Assembly (NCBI RefSeq): GCF_029887935.1
Contig: NZ_JARXRO010000014.1
Coordinates: 680,010-744,009, forward strand
Direction of reading: 5' to 3'
Source: Luteimonas kalidii
GTDB lineage: Bacteria > Pseudomonadota > Gammaproteobacteria > Xanthomonadales > Xanthomonadaceae
Length of the DNA: 64,000 bases
Shown here: in pieces, positions 28,889-41,114 of the stretch
How positions within the stretch are numbered: position 1 is the stretch's first letter
How the letters are laid out: every line of letters starts with the position of its first letter
The notes under the pieces: generated by a model
Seen by the model: only the letters and a program-made list of their open reading frames with translations
What the model was told of the DNA's origin: nothing
Database searches by the model: none
Translations under genes and position numbers: made by a program

Positions 28889-29910
28889 ACACGATGAAAG
28901 CCGTTGCCCTCACCCGCTATCTGCCGATCGACGATCCACAATCGCTGCAGGACGTGGAACTCGACGCGCCCGTCGCCGACGGACGCGACCTGCTGGTGCG
29001 CGTGGAGGCGGTCTCGGTCAATCCCGTCGACACCAAGGTCCGCGCCCCGAAGCCGCAGGTCGAGTCCCGGCCGAAGGTGCTCGGTTACGACGCCGCCGGC
29101 GTGGTCGAGGCCGTCGGACCGGACGTGACCGGGTTCCGCCCCGGGGATGCGGTCTACTACGCCGGCGACATCACGCGCCCGGGCAGCAATGCGCAGCTGC
29201 AGCTCGTGGATGAACGCATCGTCGCGCACGCGCCTGCCACGCTCGACGTCGCGCAGGCCGCCGCGCTGCCGCTCACGGCGCTCACCGCCTGGGAGCTGCT
29301 GTTCGAACGCATGGGCTACGCCGTTGAGGGCGGCGGCGGCGGCAAGGTGCTGCTGGTGATCGGTGGCGCCGGCGGCGTCGGGTCGATCGCGATCCAGCTG
29401 GCGACGCTGGCCGGGTTCACCGTGGTGGCCACCGCCTCGCGCGAAGAGACGGTCGCCTGGTGCCGCACGCTGGGCGCACGGCACGTGGTCGACCATCGCC
29501 AGCCGCTTGCGCCGCAACTTCAAACGTTGGGCATCGACTCGGTCGATGCCGCGCTCAACCTCGCCGATACCGACCGCTACTGGACCGAGCTGGGCGAGCT
29601 GCTGGCGCCGCAGGGCCACGTGGGCCTGATCGTCGAGCCCGCCGGCGCGCTGCGCATCGGCGATCCGTACAAGGCCAAGTGCATCGGCATCCACTGGGAA
29701 ATGATGTTCGCGCGGCCGCGCTTCCGGACCGCCGACATGCACGAGCAGGGACGCATCCTGGCGCGGGTCGCGGAACTGGTCGATGCCGGGCGCCTGCGCG
29801 GCACGCTGTACGAGACGCTGTCGCCGATCAACGCGGTCAACCTGCGCGAGGCGCATCGCCGCCTGGAATCGGGCCGCAGCATCGGCAAGCTGGCACTGGC
29901 CGGCTGGTAG
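28885..29910 (+). CDS. MDR-family zinc-type alcohol dehydrogenase/quinone reductase-like protein
   Basis: This 341-residue medium-chain reductase has a GroES-like N domain (VSVNPVDTKVR, GYDAAGVVEAVG) and a Rossmann motif GGAGGVGS at 160-167. The structural-zinc cysteines of true alcohol dehydrogenases are absent, so a zinc-free NADPH:quinone/enone reductase is likely. Start overlaps the phzF-like stop by 4 nt, which couples their translation. Confidence 0.85.
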   Translation: MNTMKAVALTRYLPIDDPQSLQDVELDAPVADGRDLLVRVEAVSVNPVDTKVRAPKPQVESRPKVLGYDAAGVVEAVGPDVTGFRPGDAVYYAGDITRPGSNAQLQLVDERIVAHAPATLDVAQAAALPLTALTAWELLFERMGYAVEGGGGGKVLLVIGGAGGVGSIAIQLATLAGFTVVATASREETVAWCRTLGARHVVDHRQPLAPQLQTLGIDSVDAALNLADTDRYWTELGELLAPQGHVGLIVEPAGALRIGDPYKAKCIGIHWEMMFARPRFRTADMHEQGRILARVAELVDAGRLRGTLYETLSPINAVNLREAHRRLESGRSIGKLALAGW

Positions 29911-30006
29911 CCTCGACCGCGGCGGCACGGCGGTGTCCACGTGCCGGAACACAGTGGCGCGCGTGGCGCCATGGCCGGCGCACCGTTTCGACACGACAAT
30001 CCGCAC

Positions 30007-32752
<2,746 letters not shown>

Positions 32753-33086
32753 GTCCGCATCACCCGGGGCCTGCACTGTCGGCCCTAAGGCCTTGATCCT
32801 GCACGCCGCCGTCGCCAGCGGTCATGTAAAAACTCCAATCGAATCATTCACTTCCACTACGCGTTCAGGAATGATTGGGTTTCGGACCCGTACCGTGCGC
32901 CCACTTTTCCCGCCTCCACCGATTGGCGGGAACCGGCCCGAGCCGCGTTCCGCGGACTTCGGCGCCCGGGCAAAAGCGCCATAGAGCCGCTGCCCTCCCC
33001 AACACGCCATGTCCGGTCATCGTCGACGCCTCCCCGCTGCGGGAGGCGCCGCGCGGGGCCGGGCGCAACGGAGCAAGGAGTTCCCG
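32753..33086. other. Intergenic region fadH-cell-wall hydrolase with two dyads
   Basis: This 334-bp region contains no gene. A local AT-rich island holds AATCATTC...GAATGATT (32842-32876) and a hairpin TTCCCGCC...GGCGGGAA (32907-32932). These could be the fadH terminator region and the operator/leader of the downstream hydrolase. Confidence 0.5.
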
Positions 33087-33545
33087 ATGAAGCTCGACTG
33101 GATCCTGTGGCTGGCATCGATGATGTCGCCCGAAGCCGCAGATTCCCTCTGTCTCAGCACCACGCTGTACCTCGAGGCCCGCAACCAGTCCGTCCGCGGC
33201 CAGCAGGCCGTCGCCGAAGTGGCCTTGCGCCGCGAGGAGAGTGGCCTGTGGGGCGACTCGATGTGCGAGGTGGTCACCGCGCGCAAGCAGTTCGCACCGA
33301 CGATCGTCTCGCCGCGCACGCGCATGCACAACACGCACGCCTGGGCGCAGGTGGTGGGCACCGCGATCGAGTCGGAACGCAACTGGGCGCTGCCTGTCGG
33401 CAAGCGCAAGGAGATCGTGCCCGGTGCCAGCCACTTCATGGCGCACGCGATCGCCGCGCCAAGCTGGCGCAATGCCTACCAGGTGGCGACCATCGGCGAC
33501 CACACCTTCCTGCGCGTGCAGCCGCTCAAGCCGCGCAAGGGCTGA
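33087..33545 (+). CDS. SleB-like cell wall hydrolase
   Basis: This 152-residue Hydrolase_2 (SleB-type) protein has LSTTLYLEARNQSVRGQQAV, with the family catalytic Glu in YLEAR, and a C-terminal SWRNAYQVATIGDHTFLR. SleB enzymes are lytic transglycosylases; proteobacterial members may remodel peptidoglycan. A short hydrophobic N terminus (WILWLASMM) could be a weak signal or anchor. ATG 33087 has AAGGAG 7 nt upstream. Confidence 0.82.
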   Translation: MKLDWILWLASMMSPEAADSLCLSTTLYLEARNQSVRGQQAVAEVALRREESGLWGDSMCEVVTARKQFAPTIVSPRTRMHNTHAWAQVVGTAIESERNWALPVGKRKEIVPGASHFMAHAIAAPSWRNAYQVATIGDHTFLRVQPLKPRKG

Positions 33546-33555
33546 GCGCGATGCG

Positions 33556-33578
33556 GCGCGGCGCCTGGTGCGCCGCGC
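33556..33578. terminator. Bidirectional hairpin between hydrolase and prpE
   Basis: A perfect 9-bp stem GCGCGGCGC / GCGCCGCGC with loop CTGGT fills the 36-bp convergent spacer. No U-tract on either side. Confidence 0.5.
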
Positions 33579-33581
33579 TGC

Positions 33582-35489
33582 TCACTCGCCGCCTCCCGCC
33601 TCGGGCCCGCGCTGCAGGGCGCGACGGATCTCCTCCAGCGCACCGGGATCGTCGAGCGTCGACAGATCGCCCGGGTCACGATCTTCGGCCAGCGCCTGCA
33701 GCGAACGCCGCAGCAGCTTGCCCGAGCGCGTCTTCGGCAGCGCGTTCACCACGTACACGCGTGCGGGTCGCGCGACGCCGCCGAGCTGGTCGACCACCAC
33801 CTTGCGCATCTGCGCCGCGGTCTCGCCGGCCTCCGCATCGGTATGCGCGCGTCGCAGCGTTGCGAACACGATCGGTACCTGGCCCTTGACCGCGTCGTGC
33901 ACGCCGATGACCGCAGCTTCCGCCACATCCGGATGGCGCGACACCGATTCCTCGATCTCGCGCGTGCCCAGGCGATGGCCGGCGACGTTGATCACGTCAT
34001 CCGTGCGGCCGAGGATGAAGGTGTAGCCGTCGGCGTCGCGGATGGCCCAGTCGAGCGAACTGTAGAGCAGCTCGCGGAAATGGCTGAAATAACTGTCGAC
34101 GAAGCGCTGGTCGTCGCCCCATATCGTCGTCATGCATCCGGGCGGTAGCGGCGGCTGGATCACCAGCACGCCCTTGTCTCCCGCGGGCGCATCCTCGCCG
34201 GTCGCCTCGTCGATCACCCGCAGGTGGTAGCCCAGGTTGGGCATCCCGGGCGACCCCAGCCGCACCGGATTCATGTCCAGGCCCGGCAGCAGGGTGAGCA
34301 CCGGCCAGCCGGTTTCGGTCTGCCAGTAGTTGTCGATCACCGGTTTGCCGAGCACGTCCGAGATCCAGCGCGCGGTGGGCTCGTCGAGCGGCTCGCCGGC
34401 GAGGAACAGGTATTCGAACCCCGACAGGTCGCGATCGGTGATGAACGCCGGGTCGTGCTTCTTGAGCACGCGCACCGCGGTGGGCGACGAGAACATCGTG
34501 CGCACGCCATAACGCTCGACGATGCGCCACCAGATGCCCGGGTCAGGTGAGGTGGGCAGGCCCTCGTAAAGGATCGACGTGGCCCCCGCGATCAACGGCC
34601 CGTAGACGTTGTAGGAATGGCCGACCACCCAGCCGATGTCGGACGTGGAGAACATCACCTGCCCGGGGCGGATGTCGTACACCGACCACATCGACAGTGC
34701 GAGCGCGACCGCGTAGCCGCCCACGTCGCGCTGTACGCCCTTCGGCTTGCCGGTGGTCCCGGAGGTGTAGAGGATGTAGCTGGGTTCGTTGGATTCGAGC
34801 CAGGCCACCGGTACGTCCGCATCCTCCTGGCCCTGCCGCGCGCTGGCGTAATCGACGTTACGGTCCCCGCGCAATGCAAGCGGACCCGCCAGCCCACGAT
34901 CGACCACGAGTACGCGTGCCGGCGGATGCTTGCAACGCGACAGCGCTTCGTCCACCAGTGGCAGGAACGGGATCACCTTGCCGCCGCGGATGCCGGCGTC
35001 GGCCGTGACCAGCACCACTGGCCTCGCATCGTCGATGCGCAGCGCCAGATTGTGCGCGGCGAAGCCGCCGAACACCACCGAGTGGATCGCACCGATGCGC
35101 GCGCAGGCGAGCATCGCGATCGCCGCGTCGAGCGTGTGCGGCATGTAGATCACCACCCGATCGCCCCGCGAGGCGCCCAGCGACTGCAGCACCGCGGCGA
35201 ACACGTTCACCTCGCGATGCAGCTGGCGATAGGTCAGTTCGCGGATGCGGCCGGTTTCGCTCGACCAGCCGACCAGGGCCAGCTGGTCGCCGCGCGCCTC
35301 GAGGTGGCGGTCGACCGCGTTGAAGCACAGGTTGGTCTGCCCACCGACGAACCACCTTCGGAACGGCGGGTTCGAATCGTCGAGGATCCGGTCCGGCGGC
35401 CGATGCCAGTGGATGGCCTTCGCCTGCTCGCCCCAGAATTCCTCAGGGGTCTCGATGGAGCGTCGATACCAGTCTTCGTAGTGCATCAC
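33582..35489 (-). CDS. prpE: Propionyl-CoA synthetase
   Basis: This 635-residue AMP-forming ligase has PrpE-type N-terminal text (PEEFWGEQAKAIHWHRPPD, SNPPFRRWFVGG), adenylation motif YTSGTTGKPKGV, and the C-terminal catalytic lysine in PKTRSGKLLRR. It activates propionate, and usually acetate weakly, for the methylcitrate route. The rest of the prp genes are not in the window. Start at 35489 or the next codon. Confidence 0.92.
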   Translation of the reverse strand: MMHYEDWYRRSIETPEEFWGEQAKAIHWHRPPDRILDDSNPPFRRWFVGGQTNLCFNAVDRHLEARGDQLALVGWSSETGRIRELTYRQLHREVNVFAAVLQSLGASRGDRVVIYMPHTLDAAIAMLACARIGAIHSVVFGGFAAHNLALRIDDARPVVLVTADAGIRGGKVIPFLPLVDEALSRCKHPPARVLVVDRGLAGPLALRGDRNVDYASARQGQEDADVPVAWLESNEPSYILYTSGTTGKPKGVQRDVGGYAVALALSMWSVYDIRPGQVMFSTSDIGWVVGHSYNVYGPLIAGATSILYEGLPTSPDPGIWWRIVERYGVRTMFSSPTAVRVLKKHDPAFITDRDLSGFEYLFLAGEPLDEPTARWISDVLGKPVIDNYWQTETGWPVLTLLPGLDMNPVRLGSPGMPNLGYHLRVIDEATGEDAPAGDKGVLVIQPPLPPGCMTTIWGDDQRFVDSYFSHFRELLYSSLDWAIRDADGYTFILGRTDDVINVAGHRLGTREIEESVSRHPDVAEAAVIGVHDAVKGQVPIVFATLRRAHTDAEAGETAAQMRKVVVDQLGGVARPARVYVVNALPKTRSGKLLRRSLQALAEDRDPGDLSTLDDPGALEEIRRALQRGPEAGGGE

Positions 35490-35644
35490 CGGCCCTCCCG
35501 CCGACTGATGCCGCGAAGGCTAGGCCGTGCCCGGCTCCGCGGCGCTACGACCTTGGTCTGTAGCGGGAAGAAGACTGTCGAATCAATGCCTTGGACATCC
35601 CTCCGGCGGACTAATCGTCGTGAGCGTCGCGCAGTTCGCGGCCT

Positions 35645-36949
35645 TCACGAGCCCGTATGCGCCGCCTCCGATGGTGCGGTCGTGCCCGCTTTCCCGCCGG
35701 CCCGTGCCGCGCTCACGGGCGGCGCACCCAACACCAGCCCGCACCACAACGGCGCGAGCAGGTAGAGACCCAGGAAATAGCGTCCCTGGACTTCGAACAC
35801 CATATGCACCGCCCAGAATCCGGCCACCCATGCCAGCGGGATCCAGCCGAGCCGATTCCCCCGACGGAGCAGCCACCACGCGATCATCAGGCAGAGCGCC
35901 AGGATCGCGAGGCACACCCCCCGATAGGCGACGTTCTCGACCCGGCGCAGTGCGCGGTAGGCGGCCTCGATCCGATCGCGGTCGGGTCTCGCATCGATGC
36001 GCTCGCGCACGTTCGGAGCCTCGAACAGCCAGTACATGGCGTAGGGAGGCGGGCTGCCGATCTGCGGCGCCTTGCATGCGATCACCGATGCCCAGTGGCT
36101 GCCGGGACGTGCCGCCAGCCGATCGGCCACCGCCCGCAACATCGGACGATCCAGGTCCTCGCGCGCGGCAGCGGCTGCGGCCGGCGACCAGTTGCCGCAG
36201 CGCTGGCTCCAGCGATCGCTCGACACCAGCAGTCCCGCGTACAGCGTGACCGCCGAACTGGTGCGGATCTGCTCTGTCCGCCCACTGGCCTGGCGCATCG
36301 CCATGTCGGTCGCAAACCCCAGCAGGGACCCGGCCACCAGGACGCCCTGCACGACGAGTGCGCGCGATGCCGGGCGCCCGCGAAACGCAACCAGGAGCCC
36401 AGTCAGTGGCACGAACACCCAGAGCACCAGCGCATACTGCGGCCTCGTAGACACCGCCAGCGCGACCGCGACGATCGCGAGCGCAACGTGCAGCAATTGC
36501 GAACCATGCTTCGCCCTGCCTGCCGCCAGCCACGCGCCGATCCCCAACTGTGCAGCGGCGATCAGGTCGAGCTGGACGATCCCGAAGAACGGCGTGATCA
36601 GCAGCAGATACGCCGCTGTCGCATGGGCCAGGATGCGCCAGCGGGTCGGATCGACCCGCCATGCGAGCACAAGCGCAACTGTCGCAGCAGGCAGATTCAA
36701 CGCAAGCGCGGACGCCACCGGAGACCATCCCAGGGCCTTCGGAAGCGCCAGCAGCCACAGCGACAGACCACCACGCTCATATGCCGACGCCGTACCGGCC
36801 GCAGACCAGTAATAGCCCCAGTCACTGTGAGGCGCTGGCTGCCACCACAGCGCGAGCCAGATGCCAAGCGCGGTCATCGCCAGCCATTGCAGCAAGAGCA
36901 CGGGCGCGCCTTTGCCCAGCCAGGCGCTGCAACGACGGCTCACGGCCAC
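35645..36949 (-). CDS. Polytopic membrane protein, putative GT-C glycosyltransferase
   Basis: This 434-residue protein has about ten hydrophobic segments and an early loop APHSDWGYYW (D43) after the first membrane helix, the position of the catalytic acid in GT-C enzymes. A soluble stretch around 245-330 (WSQRCGNWSP, RPDRDRIEAAYRAL) would face the periplasm. No definite family. It is last of three co-oriented genes behind mdh, with a 258-bp gap before it, and could use lipid-linked sugars made by the GT2 enzyme. Confidence 0.6.
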   Translation of the reverse strand: MAVSRRCSAWLGKGAPVLLLQWLAMTALGIWLALWWQPAPHSDWGYYWSAAGTASAYERGGLSLWLLALPKALGWSPVASALALNLPAATVALVLAWRVDPTRWRILAHATAAYLLLITPFFGIVQLDLIAAAQLGIGAWLAAGRAKHGSQLLHVALAIVAVALAVSTRPQYALVLWVFVPLTGLLVAFRGRPASRALVVQGVLVAGSLLGFATDMAMRQASGRTEQIRTSSAVTLYAGLLVSSDRWSQRCGNWSPAAAAAAREDLDRPMLRAVADRLAARPGSHWASVIACKAPQIGSPPPYAMYWLFEAPNVRERIDARPDRDRIEAAYRALRRVENVAYRGVCLAILALCLMIAWWLLRRGNRLGWIPLAWVAGFWAVHMVFEVQGRYFLGLYLLAPLWCGLVLGAPPVSAARAGGKAGTTAPSEAAHTGS

Positions 36950-37207
36950 TCCTGCGACGCACAGCCCGCCGGACCGACTCGCCTATCCGCCTGCGACGTG
37001 TCTCGTCCGCGCTGCGACTTCAAGATGGGCTCCGCGCGCGACAGAGCCATCGCCGCGCCGCCGCGCGCATCGAATCGTCGCTCCTCCCCGCACGGAACGC
37101 GGATCCTCTCGATCTCAGGCGCGCTCGAACCGCCAGCCCGGCGTCGGCGCACCGAAGCACGCGCTAGTGGTTCCGGCAAGCAGATCGCGATTCTTCTACG
37201 TGCCGTT
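36950..37207. other. Spacer between the two GT-C-like genes
   Basis: This 258-bp gap lies between two minus-strand membrane protein genes. I see no gene or clear hairpin; it may contain a promoter for the 434-residue protein. Confidence 0.5.
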
Positions 37208-38956
37208 CTATCGGCCGACCGACGGCGGACGCGTCGACGGCTCGACCAAATAGATCTCCACGGAAGATAGTCGCGCATGCTCGTCCAACTCCTGGCGTTC
37301 TGGGATCCGACCCGCATGTTGCGCTTCTGTCAGATCCGACAAGGATGCACGTGCCGCAAATTGTCGCGGCAACCACCAAGTGTCGGGGGCCAATGCAGGC
37401 AGCGCGCTGAAGCGTCCCAGGCGGAGGATGCGCACCCTGCCCTCGCGAGCGTCCTTCTGCAGGCGCCTGACCCATTGCGGCGGCTTCGACGAGCCAAGGT
37501 AGTCCCCGTGCCCCACCAGGAGCAGCGGGCCATCGACCTGATCGACCGCGGGATAGTCGAATCGCCCATTCCGATCTGTCTCTCGTCGCAGCATATTCGT
37601 GAACCGCTCCCGCTCTTCATCGGTGTCGAGTGTCAGCAGCGCCCTGCAACGGGCAAGATCCGTCGTCCAGCCCGAGGGCGTATCGACGACGGGCACCCCG
37701 GGGTGGCTGCGCTGCGCGTCCATCAACGCCAACTCGAACGCTTCCTTCGCCGGCGCGCCGTAGATCAGTCCGCGCTGGCTCCACTCCCGGTATGGACCGC
37801 TCGATAGCGCAAACCATATGACGCAGAGCGCCGCGACGATGGGAGTCCGGGCCCAATGGCTTCCGGCATATCCGGCAAGCGAGGTCAACAACCGGATCAC
37901 GAGCAATGCAGCCGGTACGATGCAGGGTGCGTAATAGCGCTGCTGCATGACCGGAAAAACATACTCGGACAAGGAGCCCGACCCGTAGGTGAAGTACAGC
38001 AGCGGCCAGATCCAGAATGCCGCAACAGTCCACCACATCGTCGCGACCGGACCTCGCAGGCGTCGCCTGAAGGTGTCCCAGAGCAGGTGTGCCGTCGCAA
38101 CCCCTGCGAAGATGAAAAGTGCCCACGAATGGTCGCCCAGCAGGTAACGCAGCGAATCGAGTCTGGCCCTCGGGGTCCGCCCCTGCGCGTCGGCGTAGCC
38201 GGTGAAGTCATGCGGAGACAGCAGGCTCCCCACGCTCGAATACCAGTCTCCGGACGTCGCCCGGAACACGAGCACCTCGATCAGCAGGACGACGACGAAC
38301 CCGGCAGCCATCGCCATGCCGCCGAGAACTGCGATGGACAACCGATCGCGCCAGGCCTTCCACAGCAGCAGCGCCGCCGGAATCACCAGCACGACCGCTC
38401 CGCTCTCCTTGACGACGAAGCCGAGCGCCAGGCTCACGCCCGCGCCGAACGCGTATGCCCAGGCCGTACGTCGGGCGTTGCGCGAGGCATGCTCGCCGCC
38501 GACCCACCGGCACAGGCAGTACAGGCTTGCCACCAGGAACATCGACGACGCGATATCGGGCGCCATCGCACCCGCGTACAGAAACACGACGGGCTGCGAC
38601 ACCGCGAGTACGGCCGCGGCCGCAGCCCCCAGGGGCCCGAAAAACTGGCGGGCCAGCAGGAACGCTGCACCCCCCAGCATCAGGAAGAACACCCCGTAGA
38701 TGGCGACGGACAGCTCCACGCTGGACGACAACGCGTACATAGCCGCCGCTGGCAGCAGCAGCACGATCCGACGCTCGGCCACCGAAGTCGTGGAGATTTC
38801 CTCGCCACTCGCGATACGTATCGCGCCGATCAGGTATCGGGTGTCGTCGCTGCAGTACAGACCGACGTAGTACAGATAGGCGAGCAGTAGCGGGGCGAAC
38901 AGGGCGAGGCCCAGACCAAGGGCTTCCATTCGGTAGCGCTGGAACATCCTGTTCAC
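37208..38956 (-). CDS. GT-C glycosyltransferase, PMT/ArnT-like (family 39-type)
   Basis: This 582-residue protein has about eleven hydrophobic segments. The first loop carries LYCSDDTRYLIGAIR with D37-D38 after helix 1, the acidic pair typical of PMT/ArnT/GT39 enzymes, which take sugar from a polyprenyl-phosphate donor. A soluble C-terminal domain (about 420-582) should be periplasmic. It lies 46 bp downstream of the GT2 gene. Acceptor (lipid A, protein or polysaccharide) unknown. Confidence 0.72.
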   Translation of the reverse strand: MNRMFQRYRMEALGLGLALFAPLLLAYLYYVGLYCSDDTRYLIGAIRIASGEEISTTSVAERRIVLLLPAAAMYALSSSVELSVAIYGVFFLMLGGAAFLLARQFFGPLGAAAAAVLAVSQPVVFLYAGAMAPDIASSMFLVASLYCLCRWVGGEHASRNARRTAWAYAFGAGVSLALGFVVKESGAVVLVIPAALLLWKAWRDRLSIAVLGGMAMAAGFVVVLLIEVLVFRATSGDWYSSVGSLLSPHDFTGYADAQGRTPRARLDSLRYLLGDHSWALFIFAGVATAHLLWDTFRRRLRGPVATMWWTVAAFWIWPLLYFTYGSGSLSEYVFPVMQQRYYAPCIVPAALLVIRLLTSLAGYAGSHWARTPIVAALCVIWFALSSGPYREWSQRGLIYGAPAKEAFELALMDAQRSHPGVPVVDTPSGWTTDLARCRALLTLDTDEERERFTNMLRRETDRNGRFDYPAVDQVDGPLLLVGHGDYLGSSKPPQWVRRLQKDAREGRVRILRLGRFSALPALAPDTWWLPRQFAARASLSDLTEAQHAGRIPERQELDEHARLSSVEIYLVEPSTRPPSVGR

Positions 38957-39002
38957 CTTTGGTGCGGAGTGGAAGATCGCGACGAAAGATAAGCCACGCT
39001 GG

Positions 39003-40019
39003 CTACTGCAGCCTGCGCTGCAAGGGACGCTGCGGGATTCGCGCGTAATCGAAGGCTACGAAGCCCTGGATGAACACGAAACCCAGGATCATCGCCATTG
39101 TGACCACGCCCACCGTGCCGGGCGGGGATTCGGCGGCCCGCGCGAGGTTGGTGATCCATACCGTCGCGCCGTACACCGCCCCGAACAGCAGCAGGAGACT
39201 ACCGCCCAGCAGTTGCAGTGACGCCAGGTTGAAATCTCGCAGGTAGTACTCGTAGAAGATCCGCTTGAGGAAATTCCTCGTGTGCGAGACGGCGAACCGG
39301 GGGATCTCGCGCATCGGACTGAGGTTGCTGGTCTCATCCGCGTAGGTCGCGCGCATCGGCAGATCCGCCACCACCGCGTCGATCAGGTGGAGGCGGAAGA
39401 GAAGATCGCTCTCGAAAAAGAACCGCTGGTCGATCTTTCCGAGTTCAACGTGCTCCAGGCACACCGAATGGATGGCGGTGAATCCATTGGTCGGATCGAA
39501 GACGTGCCAGTAGCCGGTCGAGAGCTTGCTGAGGAACGAAAGCGCGGCATTGCCCAACAGCCTCAAGCCCGGCATCTCCACCACGTCGCGCATATGGAAG
39601 AAGCGGTTGCCCTTCACGTAGTCAGCTTCGCCAGCGAGCAGCGGAGCGATGAAGCGCGGAATGAGGGCCGGATCCATCTGCCCGTCGGCATCCAGCTTGA
39701 CGCAGACGGTGGCATCCAGCTCCATGGCGCGGCGGTACCCGACCACCATCGCGCCGCCCACCCCAAGGTTGACCGGGTTGAAGATGACCTCGACACGCGG
39801 GTCGTCGACTTCCTCATCGACCCGCCTGCCCGACCCATCGGGGCAGGCGTCGTCGACGACGAGGATGTGGTCCACCTCGACCCCGATGCAGCGTACGACA
39901 TCGACCACCGACTGACTCGCCCTGAAAGCCGGAACGACGACCGCGACGCGCGCGGTCGCGGTCGTTGCCGCTTTTCCCACTCCCGACGGCGCGCCCGCGA
40001 AGGAACGGCTCTGGTCCAC
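39003..40019 (-). CDS. GT2 glycosyltransferase with C-terminal membrane helices (polyprenyl-phosphate sugar synthase-like)
   Basis: This protein has about 338 residues. The GT-A fold contains VAVVVPAFRASQSVVDVV, VVDDACPDGS and the metal-binding CVKLDADGQMDP; the end has two membrane helices (GGSLLLLFGAVYGATVWI, MAMILGFVFIQGFVAF). This layout fits DPM1/GtrB/ArnC-like enzymes that make undecaprenyl-phosphate sugars. The start is uncertain: GTG 40019 (8 nt past mdh) is given; TTG 40031, overlapping the mdh stop, or GTG 39980 are possible. Confidence 0.8.
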   Translation of the reverse strand: MDQSRSFAGAPSGVGKAATTATARVAVVVPAFRASQSVVDVVRCIGVEVDHILVVDDACPDGSGRRVDEEVDDPRVEVIFNPVNLGVGGAMVVGYRRAMELDATVCVKLDADGQMDPALIPRFIAPLLAGEADYVKGNRFFHMRDVVEMPGLRLLGNAALSFLSKLSTGYWHVFDPTNGFTAIHSVCLEHVELGKIDQRFFFESDLLFRLHLIDAVVADLPMRATYADETSNLSPMREIPRFAVSHTRNFLKRIFYEYYLRDFNLASLQLLGGSLLLLFGAVYGATVWITNLARAAESPPGTVGVVTMAMILGFVFIQGFVAFDYARIPQRPLQRRLQ

Positions 40020-40027
40020 GGTGTCGA

Positions 40028-41014
40028 TCAACCCAGCAGATGCGCCACGCCGCTGCGCTCTTCCTCGAGTTCGGCGAGGGTCTTGTCGATGGCCGTCCGG
40101 CTGAAGTCGTCGATCGGCAGGTCGCGTACCAGGGTGTAGCGGCCGTTCTCGGTGGTGACCGGGAAGCCGAAGATCACGCCTTCCGGGATCCCGTACGAAC
40201 CGTCGGACGGGATGCCCATGGTCACCCACTTGCCCTCGCTGCCGAGCACCCAGTCGCGGACGTGGTCGATCGCCGCATTGGCCGCCGAGGCGGCCGACGA
40301 CAGGCCGCGCGCCTCGATGATCGCCGCGCCACGCTTGCCGACCTTGGGAATGAACTCGTTCGCGTTCCAGTCGTCGTCGCCGATCCTGTCCTTCAGCGAC
40401 GCGCCGCCCACGGTGGCGAATCGGTAGTCGGGATACATGGTCGGGCTGTGGTTGCCCCACACCACCAGCTTCTCGATCTCGCCCACGGCCACACCGGCCC
40501 TGTTGGCCAGCTGGCTCAGCGCACGGTTGTGGTCCAGGCGCAGCATCGCGGTGAAATTCTTCGGATCCAGGTCCGGCGCGGACTTCATTGCGATGTAGGC
40601 ATTGGTGTTGGCCGGGTTGCCGACGACGAGCACCTTGACGTCGCGCGAGGCGACCTTGTTCAGCGCCGCGCCCTGGGCGGTGAAGATCTTGGCGTTTTCC
40701 AGCAGCAGGTCCTTGCGCTCCATGCCCGGGCCGCGCGGGCGCGCGCCGACCAGCAGGGCCACGTCGGCATCCTTGAACGCCACTTCCGGATCGTCGGTGC
40801 CGACCATGCCGGCCAGCAGCGGGAACGCGCAGTCTTCCAGCTCCATCATCACGCCGCGCAGCGCGGCCTGGGCCTTGTCGATCGGGAGTTCCAGCAACTG
40901 CAGGATGACCGGCTGGTCCTTGCCCAGCATTTCGCCGGAGGCGATGCGGAACAGCAGCGCGTAACCGATCTGGCCGGCGGCGCCGGTGACTGCGACTCGA
41001 ACGGGGGCTTTCAT
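40028..41014 (-). CDS. mdh: Malate dehydrogenase
   Basis: This 328-residue NAD-dependent MDH of the cytosolic-like group has [20 protein letters not shown] (nucleotide binding) and [14 protein letters not shown] (active-site His). It is the TCA-cycle enzyme. Start [11 protein letters not shown] at 41014, preceded by GAGGACCTCC. The GT2 gene follows with almost no gap. Confidence 0.96.
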   Translation of the reverse strand: MKAPVRVAVTGAAGQIGYALLFRIASGEMLGKDQPVILQLLELPIDKAQAALRGVMMELEDCAFPLLAGMVGTDDPEVAFKDADVALLVGARPRGPGMERKDLLLENAKIFTAQGAALNKVASRDVKVLVVGNPANTNAYIAMKSAPDLDPKNFTAMLRLDHNRALSQLANRAGVAVGEIEKLVVWGNHSPTMYPDYRFATVGGASLKDRIGDDDWNANEFIPKVGKRGAAIIEARGLSSAASAANAAIDHVRDWVLGSEGKWVTMGIPSDGSYGIPEGVIFGFPVTTENGRYTLVRDLPIDDFSRTAIDKTLAELEEERSGVAHLLG

Positions 41015-41114
41015 CGGGAGGTCCTCTTGCAACGGGGAAGGCGGGCCCGCGTCGGCGCGCGGTCACCCGACGGGGAGAAAACGGTCGGCGGCATCACGTA
41101 CGTCAAGCGGGATG

